A model generated the notes under the pieces. The model was given only the letters and a program-made list of their open reading frames with translations. It did not search any database and had not been told where the DNA came from. Shown piece by piece: positions 1 to 9,010 of a DNA stretch of 64,000 nt (the first letter of the stretch is position 1; every line of letters starts with the position of its first letter). The position numbers and the translations under genes are program-made. Source of the stretch: Marinobacter lipolyticus (GTDB lineage Bacteria > Pseudomonadota > Gammaproteobacteria > Pseudomonadales > Oleiphilaceae); the NCBI RefSeq assembly GCF_018424605.1, contig NZ_QTKT01000002.1, forward strand, positions 124,001-188,000, written 5' to 3'.

Positions 1-829
1 CCACTTCCAGAAAGCGGATGGTGACAATGGACATGCTGGCGGCGATTTCATCGGCGTATTTGTAGGCTTTGGCGCGAACCTTTTCCGGCGGAATGTCGTC
101 CTTGCGGGCGGTCTCGCGAATGGCCTCCTTTACTGCCTGGGTACGAACCAGGCCTTCGACCAGTGTGCGCCGGTGTGACAGGTCCGGCCCCAGCACCGCC
201 TGGCGCACGCGGCGGAAGTGGGTTCGCAGAATGCGCGCCAGCTTGCGGTTGGCCCGCTCCTCGCTGTGCCGGTACTCCTCGATCACCTGTTTCAGCGACA
301 ACGGCTGGTTGAACTGCACGTAGGTATTGCGGCCGTGCAGCAGGATGATCAGGAATTTCTGCAAGCGGCCGGCGACAGACCAGGTATCCGACAGCAGCAG
401 TTTAACGAGGGATTTTTCCTTGTCCGGCGAGCGCCCCCAGAACAGCGACACCGGAACGATCTGGACATCTCGCTCCGGATGCTCCAGACCGTAGCGAACC
501 AGCGCCTGGAACTGGGAGGTCGGAACCGGGGTCTGCCGTGACTGGAACAGGCCGCCGATACGGCGGTACAGGAAGAAAAAAGAATGGACCGGACCGTTCT
601 TTACCGGCAGGGACACCTCGGCTCCTGGCAGGGAGGCACGGAGCACTTCCTGTTCCAGGACCAGACGGCTGGACATGGAGCTGTATTGCAACACATAGCA
701 AACCGGCGTGTCGGGATCGAGCCCGAGTGCTTCGCGGCTGTTACCACTGACGTCCGTTCTAACCCACAAAAACAGAATTTTGCGGAAAAAAGTCAGAATC
801 AGGCTGCGAAGCGCCTGGAAAATTCGCAT
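1..829 (-). CDS. plsB: Glycerol-3-phosphate acyltransferase PlsB, N-terminal part (cut by window edge)
   Basis: PlsB transfers an acyl group from acyl-CoA or acyl-ACP to the sn-1 position of glycerol-3-phosphate at the inner membrane, the first step of phospholipid synthesis. About 276 residues are visible. They read MRIFQALRSL at the start, followed by the PlsB-like segment DPDTPVCYVLQYSSMSSRLV, then VPVSLFWGRSPDKEKSLVKL and a helical stretch containing EYRHSEERANRKLARI, all typical of the PlsB region ahead of the acyltransferase domain. The catalytic HX4D motif lies beyond the left edge. I chose the ATG at 829 because GGAG precedes it at a suitable distance. Full-length family members have about 800 residues, so roughly two thirds is missing. 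It is divergent from nudC. Confidence 0.9.
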   Translation of the reverse strand, partial: MRIFQALRSLILTFFRKILFLWVRTDVSGNSREALGLDPDTPVCYVLQYSSMSSRLVLEQEVLRASLPGAEVSLPVKNGPVHSFFFLYRRIGGLFQSRQTPVPTSQFQALVRYGLEHPERDVQIVPVSLFWGRSPDKEKSLVKLLLSDTWSVAGRLQKFLIILLHGRNTYVQFNQPLSLKQVIEEYRHSEERANRKLARILRTHFRRVRQAVLGPDLSHRRTLVEGLVRTQAVKEAIRETARKDDIPPEKVRAKAYKYADEIAASMSIVTIRFLEV

Positions 830-994
830 AAGGTGAAGCTCCGGTTTCCAAAACAGGCGCTAAGTTTACTTGGTTGTTGCAACAGCGCAAAGGCATCCCG
901 ACGTTCTGGTGGCTGGCGCGGTGTGTTACATTTCCCACTGACGAAATTCACCCCGATATCGGCTCAACTCGCCTACTGTTGCAGGACGCTGTCT

Positions 995-1822
995 ATGACA
1001 AAGTGGACACCAGGTTGGTCCATTGCTCCGCCCGCTCCCGGTGACCCCGTGTTGGTTATCAGTGGCGGTAACGTGGTGCGTTTGCGCGGTGCCTGGTTCA
1101 GCCCCTGGCAAGAGGTGCGGCCGTTGACGGCTGGCGCTGCAGAGCCGGTGAACCTTGGGGTCTGGGATGGCAGGCCGCTGTATGTGGTCGAGGCGGCTGC
1201 TGACGCAGAACTGGGGGAGCAGGAGGCGCTTCCTTTGCGGGATGCCATCCTGGCCATGCCCGACGCCCCGGCGGATCTTCTGGGAACAGGCTTTCAGGTC
1301 TGGCAGTGGTGGCGGGACCATCGCTACTGTGGTCGTTGCGGCGGTGTGACCGGCCTGCATGCCCACGAACGTGCAAAATGGTGCGCAACCTGTCAGATCC
1401 CCTGGTACCCCCGGGTCGCGCCTTGTGTGATTGTGGTGATACGTCGGCAGGATCGGATGCTTCTGGCCCGATCGTCCCGGGTGAAGCGCCATTTTTACAG
1501 CCTGATTGCCGGCTTTGTAGAGCCCGGAGAAACCCTGGAGCAGGCGGTGGTCCGTGAGGTGAAGGAAGAAACCGGGCTGGACGTGAACAACATCCGCTAC
1601 AGCGCTTCCCAGCCGTGGCCGTTTCCCCATCAACTGATGGTGGGCTTCTTCGCCGATTACTGTGGCGGCGACCTGGTGTTGCAGGAAGATGAGTTGGCTG
1701 ATGCCGGCTGGTTCCGGGCCGACGACACCCCACCGGTTCCGCCGGAGACCACCATCGCCGGGCGGCTGATCCGCGACATGGCGAGCCAGCTGGCGCGGCC
1801 GGAGGGCGAGCGGTGTCCATGA
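995..1822 (+). CDS. nudC: NAD(+)/NADH pyrophosphatase NudC (also RNA de-NADding enzyme)
   Basis: The 275-residue protein has the NudC architecture: a variable N-terminal domain, a four-cysteine zinc ribbon (Cys 112, 115, 130 and 133), and a Nudix domain with the box GX5EX7REVXEEXG at about residues 173-195. The diagnostic SQPWPFP motif follows at 205-211 and separates NudC from other Nudix hydrolases. The family hydrolyses NADH to NMNH and AMP and can remove NAD caps from RNA in the cytoplasm. The open frame extends upstream to 584, but homology begins at the ATG at 995 (AGGA upstream). murI starts 25 nt after its stop, so the two may be co-transcribed. Confidence 0.92.
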   Translation: MTKWTPGWSIAPPAPGDPVLVISGGNVVRLRGAWFSPWQEVRPLTAGAAEPVNLGVWDGRPLYVVEAAADAELGEQEALPLRDAILAMPDAPADLLGTGFQVWQWWRDHRYCGRCGGVTGLHAHERAKWCATCQIPWYPRVAPCVIVVIRRQDRMLLARSSRVKRHFYSLIAGFVEPGETLEQAVVREVKEETGLDVNNIRYSASQPWPFPHQLMVGFFADYCGGDLVLQEDELADAGWFRADDTPPVPPETTIAGRLIRDMASQLARPEGERCP

Positions 1823-1847
1823 CAACTCTGGCCGGGGGGCGCTGATC

Positions 1848-2681
1848 GTGGCCCGCATCCTGGTGTTCGACTCCGGCATCGGCGGCCTGAGTGTCGCGGC
1901 CTGCATCCATCAGCGTCTTGCAGATGTGGAACTGGTGTATGTGGCCGATAATGCCGGTTTTCCCTACGGCGATCAGCCAGAGCCCGTGGTGCTCGGTCGC
2001 TGTCGCTCGCTGATCGCCGAGGCCTTACGGGAGTTCTCCTGCGATCTCATCGTGGTGGCCTGCAACACCGCCAGTACCATTGTGTTGCCGGATCTGCGGG
2101 CGATGACCGATGTGCCGGTTGTTGGCGTGGTGCCGGCCATAAAGCCGGCCGCTGCTTGTAGCGTTAACCGCCGCATCGGAGTGCTGGCGACACCGGCCAC
2201 CATCCGCCGTCCCTACCTGGACAATCTTATCCGCGAGTTCGCCAACGACTGCCAGGTAACGCGGGTGGGGCACCCGCAACTGGTCCACTGGATAGAGGGT
2301 TCGGTGTCGGGCAATGACCTCCCCGGTCAGGCGCTGAGCGATGCCCTTCAGCCCTTCCGCGAGTCAGCGGTGGATACGGTGGTACTCGGTTGCACCCATT
2401 ACCCGTTGATACAACGTCAGCTAGCGCGGTGTCTGCCTGATGTCCGGTTCTGGGTTGACTCCGGCGATGCCATCGCCCGTCGGGCGGAATGGCTGCTGGA
2501 GCAGCAGGGCAGCCTCGCGGCGACCGCCGACGGTCCTGAACATCCGGTGCGCGCGATTCTGTTTTCCGGTGCGGTTCCCGAGGGGCTGGCGGCCTACATG
2601 ACGGGGTTGGGGCTGGCCCCGGGAGACATCCGGGGCCACTGGCCGGGCGTCGGCGGCGCTACAGCAACCGCGTCAGCTTGA
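1848..2681 (+). CDS. murI: Glutamate racemase
   Basis: This 277-residue protein converts L- to D-glutamate for peptidoglycan precursors in the cytoplasm. The signature residues are present: DSGIGG (Asp8, Ser9), ACNTAST with catalytic Cys72, and GCTHYP with catalytic Cys182 and His184. The start is a GTG preceded by a G-rich stretch; no ATG in frame gives a full N-terminus. The 3' end overlaps the convergent DUF2156 gene by 23 nt. That antisense overlap is unusual but is supported by both frames keeping family-like C-termini. Confidence 0.93.
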   Translation: MARILVFDSGIGGLSVAACIHQRLADVELVYVADNAGFPYGDQPEPVVLGRCRSLIAEALREFSCDLIVVACNTASTIVLPDLRAMTDVPVVGVVPAIKPAAACSVNRRIGVLATPATIRRPYLDNLIREFANDCQVTRVGHPQLVHWIEGSVSGNDLPGQALSDALQPFRESAVDTVVLGCTHYPLIQRQLARCLPDVRFWVDSGDAIARRAEWLLEQQGSLAATADGPEHPVRAILFSGAVPEGLAAYMTGLGLAPGDIRGHWPGVGGATATASA

Positions 2682-3666
2682 ACATGGCGAGGAATTCCAG
2701 GGCCGGGATGGTTCTGCGGTGGCAGCAGTAGGTCTTGAATGTGTCGCCGCGGAACCGCGACTTGGTAAACTCCAGTCCCTTGAAGTTGTACAGAAAATTG
2801 CCTTTTTCATAGACACCGTGAAGAAGTCGTTTCAGTGGCCGGCTTTCCTGATGCTCGGTGGCAGGGTCCAGTGACAGGGGGATCAGCCCCAGATCCAGAT
2901 ACGGTATGCCTTCGGCTTTGAAAACTTCCAGAGCATGGGCCATCAGCGTGTAGAAAATGCCCTGTCTGAAATCGGCGTTGGCCCGGGAGATATTGGGAAC
3001 GTAGCTGATGATCTCGTTATTCCGGTAAATCGGGTCAAAGTAAATGAATCCCACGGCCTTGCCATCCTGATAGGCGTAGAAGTGGCGCTCATTTTCCCGG
3101 TAGTCCATTTCCATCGGACGAATCAGGAATCGGATCTCCTTGCTTTTGCACTTCCGCGTGCGGATCCAGGCGTCGGAAATCTCACGGGTGTGGTCATCGC
3201 TGAACCGTTCTTTAACCGTAATGCCGTTCTTTTCGGCCTGATTCAATGCGGTTCGCAGAATCTGCTTTTTCTTTCCGCGCAGCGACCAGTCCTGCAGGGT
3301 AATCCGGGACTCGCTGCCAAACTGGGTGCCGAAAAGGCCGAAGCGCAGGTGAAGAAAATCCACTACCGGCTTGGAGACCTGGATGTAGCAGGCGTTTGGA
3401 AAGCGGGTGTGAAATTTCTCGAGAATCACTGCAAAGTTCTCCGTGGCGCACACCGGGTCAGACAACACAAACGTGCCCCCCCATTTACGCATGTAGGCCA
3501 CGTAGCCGACGCCCGGCATATCGAAATACTGCATGCCAGGCTGCAGGGTGGAAAAAGACTGCGAATGCACCCCGTACTGCTTCAGGTAACCCACGCGTTC
3601 GGCAAAGCCGAAGTTGCCCTCCGCGGCTGAGCGAATGCCGTCAAGTGCAAGAATCTGATCTGACAT
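2659..3666 (-). CDS. DUF2156 (phosphatidylglycerol lysyltransferase C-domain-like) protein
   Basis: The 335-residue soluble protein resembles the C-terminal GNAT-like domain of LPG synthetases (DUF2156). It has VGYVAYMRKWGGTFVLSDPV near residues 50-75, then a Lys-rich segment, NERHFYAYQDGKAVGFIYFD, and a distal DLGLIPL motif typical of the family. The membrane flippase domain of true MprF is absent, so it is probably an aminoacyl- or acyl-transferase of unknown substrate. It ends inside the murI 3' end. The next gene on this strand is a methyltransferase 51 nt upstream, suggesting a two-gene unit. Confidence 0.8.
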   Translation of the reverse strand: MSDQILALDGIRSAAEGNFGFAERVGYLKQYGVHSQSFSTLQPGMQYFDMPGVGYVAYMRKWGGTFVLSDPVCATENFAVILEKFHTRFPNACYIQVSKPVVDFLHLRFGLFGTQFGSESRITLQDWSLRGKKKQILRTALNQAEKNGITVKERFSDDHTREISDAWIRTRKCKSKEIRFLIRPMEMDYRENERHFYAYQDGKAVGFIYFDPIYRNNEIISYVPNISRANADFRQGIFYTLMAHALEVFKAEGIPYLDLGLIPLSLDPATEHQESRPLKRLLHGVYEKGNFLYNFKGLEFTKSRFRGDTFKTYCCHRRTIPALEFLAMFKLTRLL

Positions 3667-3717
3667 GATGATTTTCCCCGCCTTGTTCCTGTTCAGAGCG
3701 TGTCTGAGGATGACTGT

Positions 3718-4371
3718 TTACGCCCGTTTCTGACCCAGAATCGACCAGTAGCAGTTCATGTTCAGCAGCGTGAAATGTTTCTTCTCAGTGACCTGCAGGC
3801 CGAGGCGCTGCATGTGTTCGGGGTAGTTGTAGATCTTGTGGAAGGCATTGTTGGCGAACAGCCAGAAGATGAAGACCGCCATATACCAGTACATTTTCTT
3901 GAACAGGCGGGCGACGATGTTGCCGGTGGGGTAACAGAAATCCCCGACCACGACCTTGGCGTCGGCCTTGCCGAGGCGGATCAGATGTTCCAGCACCCGC
4001 ACCATCATGTCTTCGTCAAAGACGTTCAGGAAAAAATTGGCCACCACCATGTCGTATTGCTCGAACTCCTCCACTTTCATGATGTCGCTGTGGATACGGC
4101 GGATCGTCAGGTGGGGGGCTTCCTTTTCCTGGGCCTCGCCGAATTTGCGAAGCATGGTTTCGGACAGATCCACCACCGTCACGTCGGCGCCCAGTTCCGC
4201 GGCGCGGATAGCGTCGCGACCATGGCCGACGCCGGCGAAAAGGATGCGTGATCCGGGGCGGACGGTTTCCACGTCCAGCATGGCGGTTTTGCAGCGATGA
4301 ATGTTCTTGCCGCTGTAGAGGTTGCTGAGGAAATCGTAAACGGGGCCGATGTATTTATACTTGTCGCGCAT
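3718..4371 (-). CDS. Class I SAM-dependent methyltransferase with hydrophobic C-terminal segment
   Basis: The protein has about 217 residues and carries the SAM-binding glycine motif as ILFAGVGHGRDAIRAAE, followed by the acidic end of strand 2 (DVTVVDLSE). Its post-II motif is YDMVVANFFLNVF. After the catalytic domain comes a strongly hydrophobic aromatic segment, YWYMAVFIFWLFANNA, which could anchor it to the membrane. That fits a lipid or quinone substrate, but this is inference. I chose the ATG at 4371 (MRDKYKYIG). The frame can be extended to a TTG at 4458, but the extra 29 residues look non-homologous and low-complexity. It lies upstream of and probably co-transcribed with the DUF2156 gene. 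Confidence 0.8.
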   Translation of the reverse strand: MRDKYKYIGPVYDFLSNLYSGKNIHRCKTAMLDVETVRPGSRILFAGVGHGRDAIRAAELGADVTVVDLSETMLRKFGEAQEKEAPHLTIRRIHSDIMKVEEFEQYDMVVANFFLNVFDEDMMVRVLEHLIRLGKADAKVVVGDFCYPTGNIVARLFKKMYWYMAVFIFWLFANNAFHKIYNYPEHMQRLGLQVTEKKHFTLLNMNCYWSILGQKRA

Positions 4372-4628
4372 GATGACTGCTGCCTGTTCAGATCCTGTGG
4401 TTGCCGTCACCGTTCTTGTGATTATTGGCTCGACTGCCTGTCGGCTTTCCGGTGACAACGCCTGAGTTTTTTCACTCTAGTGAAGGATCGGGGGGAAATA
4501 TGTGCAGCAACGCGCATTTCTGGATACACAAAGTAACGCAAAGAAATACTTTGCAAACCAAGTCAACATTCCTGTTCTGACTGTCAGACAATAGATTATC
4601 GGTTATGACATCAATGATGTGGCCGCTT

Positions 4629-6824
4629 TCAGAAGGCAGCGGCCGCGGCGGTTACATGGCCGAGGCTCTTGGCAATGGCGTCAGCGGGTCGGGCAGGACC
4701 GTAGAAGAACCCCTGGACCTGATGGCAGCCCAGATTTTTCAGGTAGGTCAGCTGTTCGCCGGTCTCGACACCTTCGGCGACGATATCGAGCTTCAGCCCG
4801 TGCGCCATGGCGATGATGGCATTGACGATACAGGCTCCGTCTTCCCCGCCGCGGATGGCGCGGACGAACGACTGGTCGACTTTCAGGGTATGGATGGGCA
4901 ATCGGTGAATGTAATTGAGTGATGAGTAGCCGGTACCGAAATCATCAATCGCGATGCGTACTCCGAGATCCGCCAGTTCCCGTAACTTCTGGCTGATCTG
5001 TTCAAGGTCATTCATGATCAGGTTTTCGGTAATTTCGATTTCCAGGTTCTGCGGCGGGAATCCGTGGGCGCGCACCTGATCCATCAGGGTTTCGACGAAG
5101 CGCGGATGCTCCACCTGCATCGGTGACAGATTGACCGCCAGGCGAAGGTCCTCGTGACCGGCACGGATCCAGTTGCCGACATCGCGGCAGGCCTGGTCCA
5201 GCACCCGCTCGCTGACGCGGGCAATGAGCTTGGTTTCTTCCGCCAGAGGCAGGAAATCCCGCGGGTACAGCAGCCCGCGTTTCGGGTGCTGCCAGCGAAC
5301 CAGGGCTTCCAGGCCAACCACGCGATTGCTGGTGGCACAGACCTGGGGCTGGTAGAACACCTTCAACTGATCTCGCTCCAGAGCCAGTCGCAGATCCCGT
5401 TCAAGACTCAGGCGGTTGGCGGTATCGATGCTCATGCTCTCGGAGTAGAAGCGGTAACCGTCCTTGCCGCGAGCCTTGACGTGGTACATGGCAATGTCGG
5501 CATTCTGGATCAGTTGATCCATGTCGGCGCCGGCTTCGGGGAAAATCGAAATGCCAATGCTCACCCCCACAAACACTTCGTGTTCACCGAGCTGAAACGG
5601 CGCCCGTAATGCTTTGATCAGTTTGCGGGCAATCTGCCGTGCGTCTTCGTGATTGTGGATTGACGGCAGCAACAACGTGAACTCGTCGCCGCCGAAGCGG
5701 GACAGGGTATCGCCTTTTCGCAGGCATCGCTCGAGTCGCTGGGTCACCGCCTGCAGCAAGCGATCGCCCATGGCGTGGCCGAGGGTGTCGTTGATCACCT
5801 TGAAGCGATCCAGGTCCAGGAACATGACCGCTAGTTTCTGATTTTCCCGGCGGGCGTGGGTAATCGCCAGTTCGAGCCGATCCTTGAACAGGGCGCGATT
5901 GGGCAATCGGGTCAGCAGATCATGGTAGGCCTGGAAATTGATGAACGCCTCGGCTTCCTTGCGCTCGGTGACGTCGCGTGCGGTGCCGTAGTACCGTGCT
6001 TCGCGCCCGTTGCCGTGGCCCTCGTCATCGGTTCGTGGCCAGGTTTCCGGGTCGATGGGAAAAGCCGTGATCTCGAAATGGCGGTTGGCGCGGCGACTGC
6101 CACGGGTTTTGAGGCGAACTTCCAGAGTACGGGGGTTGTCCGCGCTGATGTTCGGGGCGTTGAGGGCGTAAGTGCCCCGGGCGACGTCCCGGTCATCCAG
6201 AATGTGGCGGAAATGCCGGCCGCACAACTCCTGCGGCTGATACCCGAGCATGGTTTCGATCTTGCTGTTGACGAAACAGAAGTGGCCGTCGCCATCGAGC
6301 ATGAACACTATGTCCGGAGAGCTGTTCACAATATAGCGGTGCAGCGCTTCGGATTTTTCCAGCCGCATCTGGATGTGTTCGTGGGACCGTAACAACGATT
6401 GCTTTCCCAGGACGCTCTCGACAGTGGCCAGCAACTCCTCGGGATCAAAGGGTTTGCGAATGTAATCCAGGGCACCTCGGCGCAAGGCACGGCTGACGGC
6501 GGCAAAGGAGCTCTCCCCGCTGACAACGATGGCGCCGCAGTCGGGTTGGCGACTGGCAAGGTGTGCCATCACATCGAAACCGTCTACCTCCGGCATGCGC
6601 AGGTCCAGCAGGGCAAGATCGTAGGACTGACGATCAATCAGTTGGCAGGCCCGGCGCCCCCCTTCCGCTTCGGTCACATCGTAGTGCCGGCTCCGCAGCA
6701 GGGACGCAAGGCTGGCCAGCAGCCTGGGTTCGTCGTCCACCACGAGGATGCGTGCAGGTAAGCGGCTACTGAGAGAGTGGTCCGGTTGCGCAGATTTCAT
6801 TGGTCTTTGCCCGTCGTCAGTCAT
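4629..6824 (-). CDS. Response regulator with PAS, GGDEF and EAL domains (c-di-GMP signalling)
   Basis: This is a 731-residue multidomain regulator. The order is: receiver domain (about 24-140, phospho-acceptor Asp74, Lys124 in YIRKPF), PAS (about 160-285), GGDEF (about 295-460) and EAL (about 475-720). The GGDEF motif is intact (378-382), and an RXXD inhibitory site (RKGD) sits five residues before it, so it could make c-di-GMP under product inhibition. The EAL domain keeps GLEALVRW, the NLSPMQ motif, DDFGTGYSS and the AEGVET motif, so it could also degrade c-di-GMP. Its ATG overlaps the end of the upstream histidine-kinase gene by 8 nt. This indicates translational coupling and a cognate kinase-regulator pair. 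Confidence 0.92.
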   Translation of the reverse strand: MTDDGQRPMKSAQPDHSLSSRLPARILVVDDEPRLLASLASLLRSRHYDVTEAEGGRRACQLIDRQSYDLALLDLRMPEVDGFDVMAHLASRQPDCGAIVVSGESSFAAVSRALRRGALDYIRKPFDPEELLATVESVLGKQSLLRSHEHIQMRLEKSEALHRYIVNSSPDIVFMLDGDGHFCFVNSKIETMLGYQPQELCGRHFRHILDDRDVARGTYALNAPNISADNPRTLEVRLKTRGSRRANRHFEITAFPIDPETWPRTDDEGHGNGREARYYGTARDVTERKEAEAFINFQAYHDLLTRLPNRALFKDRLELAITHARRENQKLAVMFLDLDRFKVINDTLGHAMGDRLLQAVTQRLERCLRKGDTLSRFGGDEFTLLLPSIHNHEDARQIARKLIKALRAPFQLGEHEVFVGVSIGISIFPEAGADMDQLIQNADIAMYHVKARGKDGYRFYSESMSIDTANRLSLERDLRLALERDQLKVFYQPQVCATSNRVVGLEALVRWQHPKRGLLYPRDFLPLAEETKLIARVSERVLDQACRDVGNWIRAGHEDLRLAVNLSPMQVEHPRFVETLMDQVRAHGFPPQNLEIEITENLIMNDLEQISQKLRELADLGVRIAIDDFGTGYSSLNYIHRLPIHTLKVDQSFVRAIRGGEDGACIVNAIIAMAHGLKLDIVAEGVETGEQLTYLKNLGCHQVQGFFYGPARPADAIAKSLGHVTAAAAAF

Positions 6825-8802
6825 TATCGTTCTTCTTTTCGCTCACAGCCGGCAGCAACACCCTGAAAGTGGTGCCTTCACGCCCGGTGCGGCAAGCAAT
6901 GATGCCCTCCATGTCATCAATAAGCTGTTTGACTATGCTCAGGCCCAATCCGTTATGGCCTTCTCCCTTCGTGCTGCTCACCGGGGTGAACAGCTGCCCG
7001 CGGAGGTGCTCGGGAATACCGGCACCGGTATCCGCCACCTCCAGTTCAACCCACGTGCGCCCGCTCTGCCAGATCGGCGCTGCGGTGCGCAACAACACGC
7101 GCCCGGTGTTCTTTAGGCATTCGGCGGCATTGCGTATCAGGTTGATAAGGATCTGTCGCACCACGGAAGGCGGTGCGGCAACGTGCGTGTCGTCGGGGCA
7201 GAGTTCTACCACGAGGGTGGTGTCGCCGTCACGGAACAGGCCTTCGGCAAGCAGATCCTTCAGCGTCTCGATCTCGGTATTGATCCGTGTGGATGCGGTC
7301 GTCTCACCGTGACCGGGCTGGTCGGCGCGGCCGATCTGCAGCAGCATGTCCCCGGCGCGATCCAGCTCCTCGCGAATGACGTCCAGCTCGTGCTCCACGT
7401 CGTTGTCGTTCAGGCGCGCGCGCAGCTGAAACAGGTACTGGCGGATGATGGTCAGCGGATTGCTGACTTCGTGGATCTGGCGCCGCAGCGCCTTCTGTGC
7501 AATCTCCCGGTTCAGTTCATCCGCGTTGGCGCCGTCTTCCTGCACGCTTCGGTTCGAGGACAGGTGGGTTGCCAGCTGCTTTGAGAACAGGGTGGCCAGT
7601 TCTTCGGCCGCCGCGGTGGTGCCACGGTCGGTGCCCACGGCAAAGACCCCGGGGCAGTCGTTTTCGATGATCACCGGGATGGCAAACAGCGACGGAGTAT
7701 TGAGCAAAGACAGTAACTGACGGTCAAGCACGGTGGGCGGGCGGTCACCGAGCTGGACGGTTTTCCGCGTGACAAAGGCCTCGGTGAGCACGCTGGACCC
7801 GGGGCTGGCGGCAAGGGTCAGCGCCGGAACATCGCCGATTGACCCTGACAGCAGGGTCAGCTCATCGTCTCGACCACCAAAACACAGTGCCGGAAAACCG
7901 GTCACCAGGGTCAGGCTGTTAACGGTTTCTGCCAGCATCTCCTCAAGCGGGCCCCGGAACGACGGCAGTTTCAGGGCCTGGGTCGCCAAAGCCTGCCGGA
8001 GAACGGTCTGCTTCAGCCGGTGGTTCGCGGCCCCGGCATCGTAATCGTCGTTCAAAGGTATGCCGAGGGACTCCGCCATCGCGTTGACTTCGTGGTCAAT
8101 GCGCCGCTGGATTTCCCGGGTCAATTCCTCGCTGAGGCCAAATACGGTGCCGGCGGCGGCAATGCCAGCCGCGTCCGAAAGTGCAAGTCGCGTTGCCAGG
8201 CTGATCAGTTTGACGAGGTGTCCGGCGTCGCGGATCTCTGATGGCATTGCGTGCTGATAACGCATGGCGTCTGCCGCCATGGAGCCGAGCCCCCAGGCGC
8301 GCACCAGTTCTGCTGCGATGTCGCACTGATGGTTGAGATAGTGCTGCCGGGTCTCGCCGGCCGGTGTCTTGAGGGCGATCAACTCGCCGACATTGTGTAA
8401 CAGCCCCAGCATGAACGCCTGGTCCGGCTCCGGGAAGCGGGTGAGGGTTGCCAGTGCCCGTGCCGTCAGCGCCGTCGTCAGGGAATGGCGCCAGAAATCC
8501 CGCAGTTGTTGCCATTGATCCGCGCCCAGTTCAAAGAGCAACTGGCGTAGAGCTGCGGTCAGTACCAGAGTGTGGAAACGCCGGGTTCCGAGGCGCAACA
8601 ACGCCTGGTCCACTGAGCGAATTTGAGAGACGGGGCCATAGAGGGCAGAATTGGCAAGCGCCAGAACCCGGGTGACCAGCGCGGTGTCGGCGCATACGAT
8701 ATCGCTGATCCGCCGATAGCTCTGATCCTGGTGACAGGCTTCAAGCGCTCGAAGGGTAACCTCCGGCAGGCTCGGCAACTGAATATCAGGGGCAATGTCC
8801 AT
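6817..8802 (-). CDS. HDOD domain, GAF-like and histidine kinase fusion protein
   Basis: The protein has about 661 residues when started at the ATG at 8802 (MDIAPDIQLPSLPEV). Residues 10-215 form an HDOD domain, a helical HD-like output domain lacking the catalytic metal residues. A GAF-like region follows at about 290-415. Then come a phospho-accepting His444 in an IHEVSNPL H-box and an HATPase domain (N box INLIRNAAE near 555, DTGAG near 591, GLGLSIV near 618). The frame runs further to a TTG at 8880, but that segment lacks a good ribosome site and homology. No membrane segment is visible, so it is probably a cytosolic sensor. The response regulator with GGDEF/EAL domains is its coupled downstream partner. 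Confidence 0.87.
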   Translation of the reverse strand: MDIAPDIQLPSLPEVTLRALEACHQDQSYRRISDIVCADTALVTRVLALANSALYGPVSQIRSVDQALLRLGTRRFHTLVLTAALRQLLFELGADQWQQLRDFWRHSLTTALTARALATLTRFPEPDQAFMLGLLHNVGELIALKTPAGETRQHYLNHQCDIAAELVRAWGLGSMAADAMRYQHAMPSEIRDAGHLVKLISLATRLALSDAAGIAAAGTVFGLSEELTREIQRRIDHEVNAMAESLGIPLNDDYDAGAANHRLKQTVLRQALATQALKLPSFRGPLEEMLAETVNSLTLVTGFPALCFGGRDDELTLLSGSIGDVPALTLAASPGSSVLTEAFVTRKTVQLGDRPPTVLDRQLLSLLNTPSLFAIPVIIENDCPGVFAVGTDRGTTAAAEELATLFSKQLATHLSSNRSVQEDGANADELNREIAQKALRRQIHEVSNPLTIIRQYLFQLRARLNDNDVEHELDVIREELDRAGDMLLQIGRADQPGHGETTASTRINTEIETLKDLLAEGLFRDGDTTLVVELCPDDTHVAAPPSVVRQILINLIRNAAECLKNTGRVLLRTAAPIWQSGRTWVELEVADTGAGIPEHLRGQLFTPVSSTKGEGHNGLGLSIVKQLIDDMEGIIACRTGREGTTFRVLLPAVSEKKNDND

Positions 8803-8924
8803 GGGGCTACCTGTGAGCGCCTCGTGTCGACATACTCTGACGACATGTTCACTATTATTGTTGGTTCGGAGCTTAGACAATAAAGTGGATTTATTAAATA
8901 GTTAGTGCTGAATTTTTGAGCATT

Positions 8925-8970
8925 ATGTTAACCGGGTTGTGATACGTGTAAACTTTTTACAGGTTAACAT
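8925..8970. promoter_or_regulatory. Inverted repeat in the divergent kinase/MinD-like promoter region
   Basis: ATGTTAACC at 8925-8933 and its exact complement GGTTAACAT at 8962-8970 lie between the divergently transcribed HDOD-kinase and MinD-like genes. The 9-bp arms are separated by 28 nt. They could bind a dimeric regulator or form a looped repressor site. A related palindrome, TTAACCTGTTAA, occurs at 10442-10453 ahead of the acyl-CoA reductase. The regulator is unknown. Confidence 0.4.
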
Positions 8971-9010
8971 CAGACTTTGGCCCTGACTCCGTGGATAAAA
9001 ATAACCAGCG

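Noticed and set aside
926..1906. Long reading frame opposite nudC
   Set aside because: It is antisense to a gene with clear motifs, has no family signature and no ribosome site.
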